A stretch of DNA of 64,000 nt from Apostichopus japonicus (taxonomy: Eukaryota > Echinodermata > Holothuroidea > Aspidochirotida > Stichopodidae), in the NCBI RefSeq assembly GCF_037975245.1, contig NC_092571.1, positions 12,049,917 to 12,113,916 of the forward strand, written 5' to 3'. Positions 24,524 through 64,000 of this stretch are shown here, one piece after another. Position 1 is the stretch's first letter; each line of letters begins with the position of its first letter. The translations under genes and the position numbers were made by a program. The notes under the pieces were generated by a model that saw only the letters and a list, made by a program, of their open reading frames with translations, was not told where the DNA came from and did no database searches.

Positions 24524-24822
24524 AAATATGCTGAGCCAACTGGTTAGGCTCAATAGTCCGAATTACTATTGACTGTTAGGCAACATATTGATATACTTCT
24601 GTCTTTGGCACGATTCTAGAAGCCAAAATCAAACTTGATACCTGCTTGAAGCTACGAAACTTCATTGTAATGTGATGATGAAGGCTTTGAAAAAGCTCTA
24701 GATTCTATCCACAAATGCTGCTTAATGTGACCATTGACAAGCTTAAGGAATATAAAATATGCTCCACCAACTGGTTAGGCTTAATAGTCTGTATTACTAT
24801 TGGCTGTTAGGCAACATAAAGC
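24524..24822. repeat. Pair of 60-bp direct repeats about 235 bp apart
   Basis: The block 'aaatatgctgagccaactggttaggct...ggcaacat' (24524-24585) recurs with a few changes at 24758-24820. It could be an old tandem duplication or the long terminal ends of a small element. Confidence 0.6.
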
Positions 24823-25358
24823 ATCTTAAAATTGCATTATTGAAAAGGCACTGAAAACTTATTACTACGCTTTTCTTATAGAACACTTGAAATATTTTAT
24901 TCATAACAGCTCAGAGAACAGCATGCCTATCGCTTATCAAAATATTACACAAAGTATTTGCAAATTACCCCACTCACGACTGCAAATATGTATAGCAGTT
25001 CTGTGCAGAGTACAACCATCATCATTCTAATGAAACTCGATCCAAACAAAGATTATTGATATTAAACCAAGATATTCCCCTCTGCATAGTGCTGTTTTTT
25101 GCTTCTCGCTTTACTGATACAAAATGAGCAAACTTGGACCAACTATGACAATGTGGCTAGATCTTGACAAAACAAAATGGTGTCCCATACACGCAATGAT
25201 ATTAAACAAATCGCACTATATACCATCTTTTCATTCCCATTTCTAATTAAATCAGTGGGGTTTTATTAATAATTTCAAATGCATGCTACCAGAGGTGTGC
25301 CTTATATTTTCGGTGTGGTGGTTCAAGATTGAGCATTGTGGCCCTTTCCCATTTCCTA

Positions 25359-25771
25359 AGGTGACCAGACATCCCCGATTTCTGGGGACAGTCCCCAACT
25401 TTCGGGACAGTCCCCGATTCCAATGTTTAGTCCCCGATTAACAAGTAGCCCCAAAAATGTCCCAATCACAGAAATTTGCAAAAATACAAGTTTATTCACA
25501 ACAAATTTAGAAACGTTGCATGATCAACCTTCCTGCCTGTTATACTTTTAATTACACGTATATTAGAAAACAAAATAGATGTACACAAATGCCTCGCACA
25601 GATAATCGAAGCAAGAACTACTATAATGTAGGGTAGGCCTATCCAGGTACTCTACCAGACTAGCACTTTTTTTCTCAAAGGGGAGGGGGACAGCCCCACC
25701 CCTTAGACTCCATCCCCAGGCCAAACATTCCACCTTCAACATTTTGTGCCAGATTCAAAATATGGTCACCT
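25359..25771. mobile_element. MITE-like element, AGGTGACCA terminal inverted repeats
   Basis: AGGTGACCA at 25359-25367 is mirrored by TGGTCACCT at 25763-25771. The left interior carries repeated 'gtccccgatt' and 'ggggaca' words, and the right carries 'ccagattcaaaatatggtcacc', a combination seen in short DNA transposons of many animals. There is no coding capacity. No target duplication is evident. Confidence 0.5.
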
Positions 25772-26769
25772 CACCCCTTACCTGCATCTAATCTGCACTG
25801 GATGCAAAGGCATAAATGTAACATTACAGACACTGCATCATGCTATATATGACATTGAACTGCCAACAAGAAACACCACTAGTTTATGAAATAAAACAGA
25901 CTAAGGCATAGGTATGTTGTTACTCATTCCTTTATTCGTGCAAACGAATGACTGGCAGTTGTGATCCGTTTGCACCAAACTTAAGTACAAACCCTAGTGG
26001 GGCCAACAGACATTAGGGGGCCTAGGCCCTGGTTCTATGAACCACCTAATGCTATGCCTCTTAAATTGGCAACATATGAGTCAATTCAAAGTTGGTATAT
26101 TCATAATTTTCTCCTTATCACATAATTTTCCTAAATTTTGATAAATGTGTAAAGTATAACAAGTCGACTTCACTGTCAACATCCTGGTGAATTTATTTAT
26201 TTTTATTTCAAAACCTTTCCTTAATTTGACAATTCTTGATTATTTTCATAATTACTTTTATTTTGTGACACCTTTGTTAGCTTGTCTATACTAAACATGA
26301 CAATTACAGAGATACATTAACATGCAATCAAAACCGCTCGTCTCAACTATTTTCACTTTTTGTTTTGGCAACTCAAAATATACTTTATTTCTTGTATAGA
26401 TATACGTATAAATAGCTATATACATGTATGTACTATTTTACACTTTTACTTACGAAACTGATTGTTTTTACAAGACTTTCTCTTTATCTTTTTACAAGAA
26501 AAGCAGATCTTACTCAACATCACAGAGATCAGAGACTTCACCTTCCAGCAGAAGAAAAAAAACTTCACATCAATATGACGAAATGTTTCCTTCTTGCTGT
26601 GTTACCATCACTACTTTACATATTATTTGCATATGCAATAGCCTTCCCCCACCCCCCTGTCCCGGCCCCACTCCATGAAAAATAAGACTTAGAGATAGAA
26701 AAGAGAAGCATAACTTTGCATCAACAACATAATTAAACAGAGAGAGTTGTTTGATAGCAGACAGCGGTT
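25772..26769. other. Intergenic, nothing recognised
   Basis: AT-rich DNA lacking supported genes. Confidence 0.3.
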
Positions 26770-27555
26770 TCATATAATGCACATTTGTGATTACCGTGTT
26801 TATCGATACCAGCCTGATTATGTTGTACAGACAACAGACAGAGGTGTTGTATAATGCACATTTGTGATTACCGTATTTATCGATACCAGCCTGATTATGT
26901 TGTCCAGACAGCAGACAGAGGTTTTATATGATGCACATTTGTGATTACAGTGTTTATCGATACCAGCCTGATTATGTTGTCCAGACAGCAGACAGAGGTG
27001 TTGTATAATGCACATTTGTGATTACAGTGTTTATCGATACCAGCCTGATTATGTTGTCCAGACAAAAGACAGAGGTTTTATATGATGCACATTTGTGATT
27101 ACCGTGTTTACTGTGTTTATTGATACCGTGTTTATCAATACCAGCCTGATTATGTTGTCCAGACAGCAGACAGAGGTGTTGTATAATGCACATTTGTGAT
27201 TACAGTGTTTATCGATACCAGCCTGATTATGTTGTCCAGACAACAGACAGAGGTTTTATATGATGCACATTTGTGATTACCGTGTTTACTGTGTTTATTG
27301 ATACCGTGTTTATCAATACCAGCCTGATTATGTTGTCCAGACAGCAGACAGAGGTGTTGTATAATGCACATTTGTGATTACAGTGTTTATCGATACCAGC
27401 CTGATTATGTTGTCCAGACAGCAGACAGAGGTGTTGTATAATGCACATTTGTGATTACAGTGTTTATCGATACCAGCCTGATAATGTTGTCCAGACAGCA
27501 GACAGAGGTTTCATATAATGCACATTTGTGATTACCGTGTTTATCAATACCAGTC
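26770..27555. repeat. Minisatellite with 77-bp and 101-bp units
   Basis: About nine units containing 'gcacatttgtgattac', 'gtttatcgataccagcctg' and 'attatgttgtccagacagca'. The basic period is about 77 bp. Two copies are 101 bp because of an inserted 'tgtttactgtgtttattgatacc' segment, giving an alternating higher-order pattern. It lies 3' of USP48. Confidence 0.92.
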
Positions 27556-28186
27556 TGATTACGGAGAAAACATCATGTTTATTTCATATGATACATATTT
27601 CACAAGTATTATCTTACATAGTATAAACCAGACAAGTTCTACACACTAAAAGCTAGTAATTGTCTAAATCCTGACAAATTCAAGCCAAGCAACGTGAGTT
27701 CTTCCTTTACGTATAATCACCAGAGTGCCTTTTCCAATCGAAGCTAAATATCATCTTTTGCTCTTTTCAAATTTCTTTATAAATTCCACATATATATATA
27801 AATTATTATTTCCTTTGGTCATTTACGTATATAGAATGAGACAACAAACAAACTTTTTATGACATCTATGATGCCACGTTAGTCTCACCATTGACCACTG
27901 TATCCATGCTTAGTCTTGCTTTCAAAATGCTATATTTTTGCTCCTTTGAGCTGAAAAGGCTTGCTGCTCATACATATATATACAACATATGAGTGTGTGT
28001 GTCTATACATAATTCTGCACACACGTTTGTAGTTTATGTGATCACCCTCTTAGGGTAATCAGCACTTCTGAAAATGAGTTGATGTCCACATTAAATGTTG
28101 TTAAAAAGAGATTGCATTTAGACGAAAAAGAGATGTTTAAGTGAATTTTTGGTATTTAGTTTTCAAAACTTGTGCTTTTGTACATC
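27556..28186. other. Intergenic region beyond the USP48 3' end
   Basis: No gene seen. Between the minisatellite and the presumed USP48 polyadenylation site. Confidence 0.3.
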
Positions 28187-28192
28187 TTTATT
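28187..28192 (-). terminator. Candidate USP48 polyadenylation signal AATAAA
   Basis: Minus-strand ACTTAATAAAGATG, about 420 bp beyond the USP48 stop codon. It is the clearest canonical signal downstream of that stop, implying a 3' UTR of roughly 0.4 kb. Confidence 0.45.
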
Positions 28193-28608
28193 AAGTCTAT
28201 AGAGATTTTGTACACTTATAGGTTTACTTAATATCAAGATTTCTAGGTTAATCCCTTTAAAGTTAACCCACAAGAAACAGATAATCCCCCCACCCAGGAA
28301 ACCCACACTTTACCCCCCTTCCTTCTTCCTACTTCCCTCAACCTTGAACACTCTTTTATGCACAAAACTATCACCCCTCACCTCTCCCCCACCCCCCCCC
28401 CCAGAAAAAATAATAATAAAACTTCCAATCCCAAAGAAAAATGCAAGTCTTTTTGATTGATGCAACATACAGTACAGCTTCCAGTTAGAGATTGCACAGA
28501 GCTTGATGAAGATGAAGGGTTGATTTCACGTCAAAGAAGTTTTTTAACCGATCACAAATATGAGAGTAGTATTGAAATCTTTCTTTCTTCTGAAGAAGTT
28601 TGCTGATG

Positions 28609-57387
<28,779 letters not shown>

Positions 57388-57678
57388 CCTGGAAGAGACA
57401 GTGCAGTCATTGAGAAGAAAAGTAAAATAATTTGTTGGTACTGTAGACTTCTGTAAATTCTTCGTCACATCAGAACCAGAGTTGTACATGAAAAGGGTGA
57501 AATTAAGGTTATCTTCACATGTATTCTTTCCGACTACTGTTGGCTGAACAGGGGTGATTTAGCAGAATTTTCTAATCAATCGTTTCTTTTGATATACACT
57601 TCTTTTAAATGTAATGCAAAATGATGACATGCCATGTCAAGGTTGTTCATAGAAAAACTTAATTTTTGTTGTCTTTAT

Positions 57679-58077
57679 TTACTTTGAAGAAAATTGTGTT
57701 AGAGATTGGTTGATTGGCTGGGCACTACTAAGCATAAAGAATAGGATTCTACCACATTTTCTCAGGGATCTACTGGGGCTATTTGGCAAGTCATGGGAGC
57801 CCTTCATAACACACATCAACATTGCTGCAAGATACTGTCTAAACTTTCCTTCCAGAAATGTTGATTGAGAATATAAAGAAATTTGGAAACCATCAAAACT
57901 GCAAGACTCCAACTCAATAAAGAAATTCTCTACACAATTTGATAATTCACAGCTTACCACAGGACTGCCAAAATTTTTCAACTTAAAATCAGTTAATTCC
58001 GTTTCAATAAAAGCCAATTCACCCACTGTCCGATGAAATTCGCAAGGAAAATGTGCAAAATTGTCTACAAAAGTCAT
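57679..58077 (-). CDS. Open frame of 132 codons, unrecognised
   Basis: Reads MTFVDNFAHFPCEFHRTVGE to SQFSSK-like end, with a normal amino-acid mix rather than a repeat. It lies about 0.3 kb upstream of the USP48 start codon. No family was recognised and no splice partners are seen. It may be a fragment of a transposon or a chance frame. Confidence 0.2.
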   Translation of the reverse strand: MTFVDNFAHFPCEFHRTVGELAFIETELTDFKLKNFGSPVVSCELSNCVENFFIELESCSFDGFQISLYSQSTFLEGKFRQYLAAMLMCVMKGSHDLPNSPSRSLRKCGRILFFMLSSAQPINQSLTQFSSK

Positions 58078-59440
58078 ACGTTTCTTCCCACGCCATATGT
58101 GGGCCCAAGTAGACTCAGTAGGGATACTAGGTCAAGAATAACAACATTTGCCATGATTAAATGCTAAAATTAGACTCTGCAAAAATTTGTTGATAGGTGA
58201 AAATTAAACAAAGCCAGTTTTTGTTGTGAAATTTTGCACAATACATTTTGTACAATAATCCTTTTACACTTTTATCAGGTTCATTGATGCCGGCTACATT
58301 TATAAGTCACTCATCCACCAAATGTGGAAAGATGCTAAGCCTACTGGTACTAGCTTAATGCTAAGATGGGCTACGTTGATCAACGCTAACCCACAAAGTT
58401 TACACATTGTGTTGTACTAGGGATGTGATACAAGGTATATACAAATCCTATCCTGAACACTCTTTTGGACACCTACAATACCTACTGTTTACAAGATCTA
58501 GTATATAGCTTTACCTGGCAAGAAATAGTAAGTCCTATTGACTTGAGTTGATAGGAATTAGGCCTAGGCCTACACTTATTATCTCCATAAAATGCACAAA
58601 CTTGTCTTAAGTTGAACATGTTATTATCAATTTACAATCATCTGAATTTCTTGCGTAGAAAAGAGAAAGAAAGTTGTGTAGATGCATTCCAAGTCAAAGA
58701 ATAATGTAAACGCGATCACTAACACCCCAAGTTATTTGCATAAACTATTACTTACAAGGCTAGGCCAAGATGGGTGGTGAGATCAAGTCAAGGTTCCACT
58801 GTAGTGTATAGGCTAGGCCTACACAGTCTACAGTGTAAAAACTGTAATATTGAAAAACATATTTTAGAAAACAAAAGTCAAAGGTGCTATAAACAATTGG
58901 ATTCCCTCAAAAGTTTTGAAATTTTGTAATTGCTATCCTTTCCAATAATTTTGAAAGAACTTGTGGTCAGTAATTTAGCTTAATAATGTTAGGCTTACAG
59001 TGGGCATAGGCTAGAACCATACCTTGTCTTACTTAGGCCTAAGCTAGGCTGGGTAGCCTTAGTCGTAAAACTTAGGCCTCACGTTAATACGGTACACTAA
59101 CTGGGCAAGGCTAAATTAGGAAAAAAAGTTACACACATCCAGAGTTCCGAAAAAAAGAGAAAAAAATAATACCGTGAAGTTGTGATAGACAAACTCCGTT
59201 ACAATGATCTCAGATAAGCAGAGAGGATAACTGACATGAGTATATGAATCGCAGTTCTATCTTCGTGCCAAAAAATATAGAATCATGACAGACGAAATAT
59301 TTTTAGACACGGCGGGCAAAGAAAGAGGGCGATCGTTCACTTTATCCTCCGACAAATTTTCTGTTTTGAAAATGGAATGTATACTTTCAACGGTCGTCAA
59401 CTTGGTTTATGTCCGGCGAAACGTTCAGTCATTAAATAAT
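58078..59440. other. Upstream region of USP48, probable promoter and 5' UTR
   Basis: The USP48 transcription start should lie between here and exon 1. The stretch has many aggcct/aggccta words and no recognised element. No promoter motif is assigned. Confidence 0.35.
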
Positions 59441-63910
<4,470 letters not shown>

Positions 63911-63924
63911 AAGAAAGAAAACGA

Positions 63925-63952
63925 AAGAGAAGAAGAAGAAGAAGAAGAAGAA
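63925..63952. repeat. (GAA)n microsatellite
   Basis: Nine or so gaagaa copies near the right edge of the window. Confidence 0.8.
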
Positions 63953-64000
63953 AAACTCGACTAATATTTCCTGCGTTACGTGTTACAGTTTATGAATGGG

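Noticed and set aside
26818-27448. Several overlapping 65-73 codon frames with a shared CIIQHLCLLSGQHNQ motif
   Set aside because: Translation of the 77-bp minisatellite. No independent coding evidence.

Overview
The window is animal nuclear DNA. It is AT-rich, its genes are split by GT-AG introns, and it carries SINE, LINE and MITE-like copies and a very large amount of tandem repeat. Intergenic stretches rich in 'taggcct' and the style of the interspersed repeats suggest a marine invertebrate deuterostome (echinoderm or hemichordate, less likely amphioxus). That placement is inference only.

Three genes can be read. (1) NIP7, minus strand, 5 coding exons (16929 down to 12025), gives a 179-residue 60S ribosome-biogenesis factor. 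(2) An unrecognised gene, plus strand, 3 coding exons (17756-20622, 432 residues), is head-to-head with NIP7 across about 0.8 kb that probably holds a shared promoter. (3) USP48, minus strand, 26 coding exons (57387 down to 28609), gives a 1016-residue ubiquitin-specific protease with Cys, His and Asn/Asp boxes, a zinc finger, DUSP modules and a C-terminal ubiquitin-like domain. Every exon junction in the three models is phase-consistent.

Layout: 0-12 kb holds a decayed L2/CR1-like LINE, a CCCATATGGG-type repeat, a MITE and a palindromic minisatellite. 12-20.6 kb holds NIP7 and the divergent gene. 20.6-28.2 kb is intergenic with minisatellites. 28.6-57.4 kb is USP48, with introns full of repeats. 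57.4-64 kb is gene-poor and includes a 356-bp CTTT microsatellite.

The most striking observation is that many tandem repeats are not random intron filler. In seven introns (USP48 introns 2, 9, 11, 16, 19 and 21, and NIP7 intron 4) the array starts on or across the 5' splice site. In most of them each unit carries a copy of the exon end plus a donor-like GT. The intron-2 array has 11 copies spaced exactly 45 bp and stays open in the USP48 frame, so each alternative donor would add 15 residues. The intron-9 array was later split by an element about 180 bp long that begins with a U2-snRNA-like sequence and has an 11-bp target duplication.
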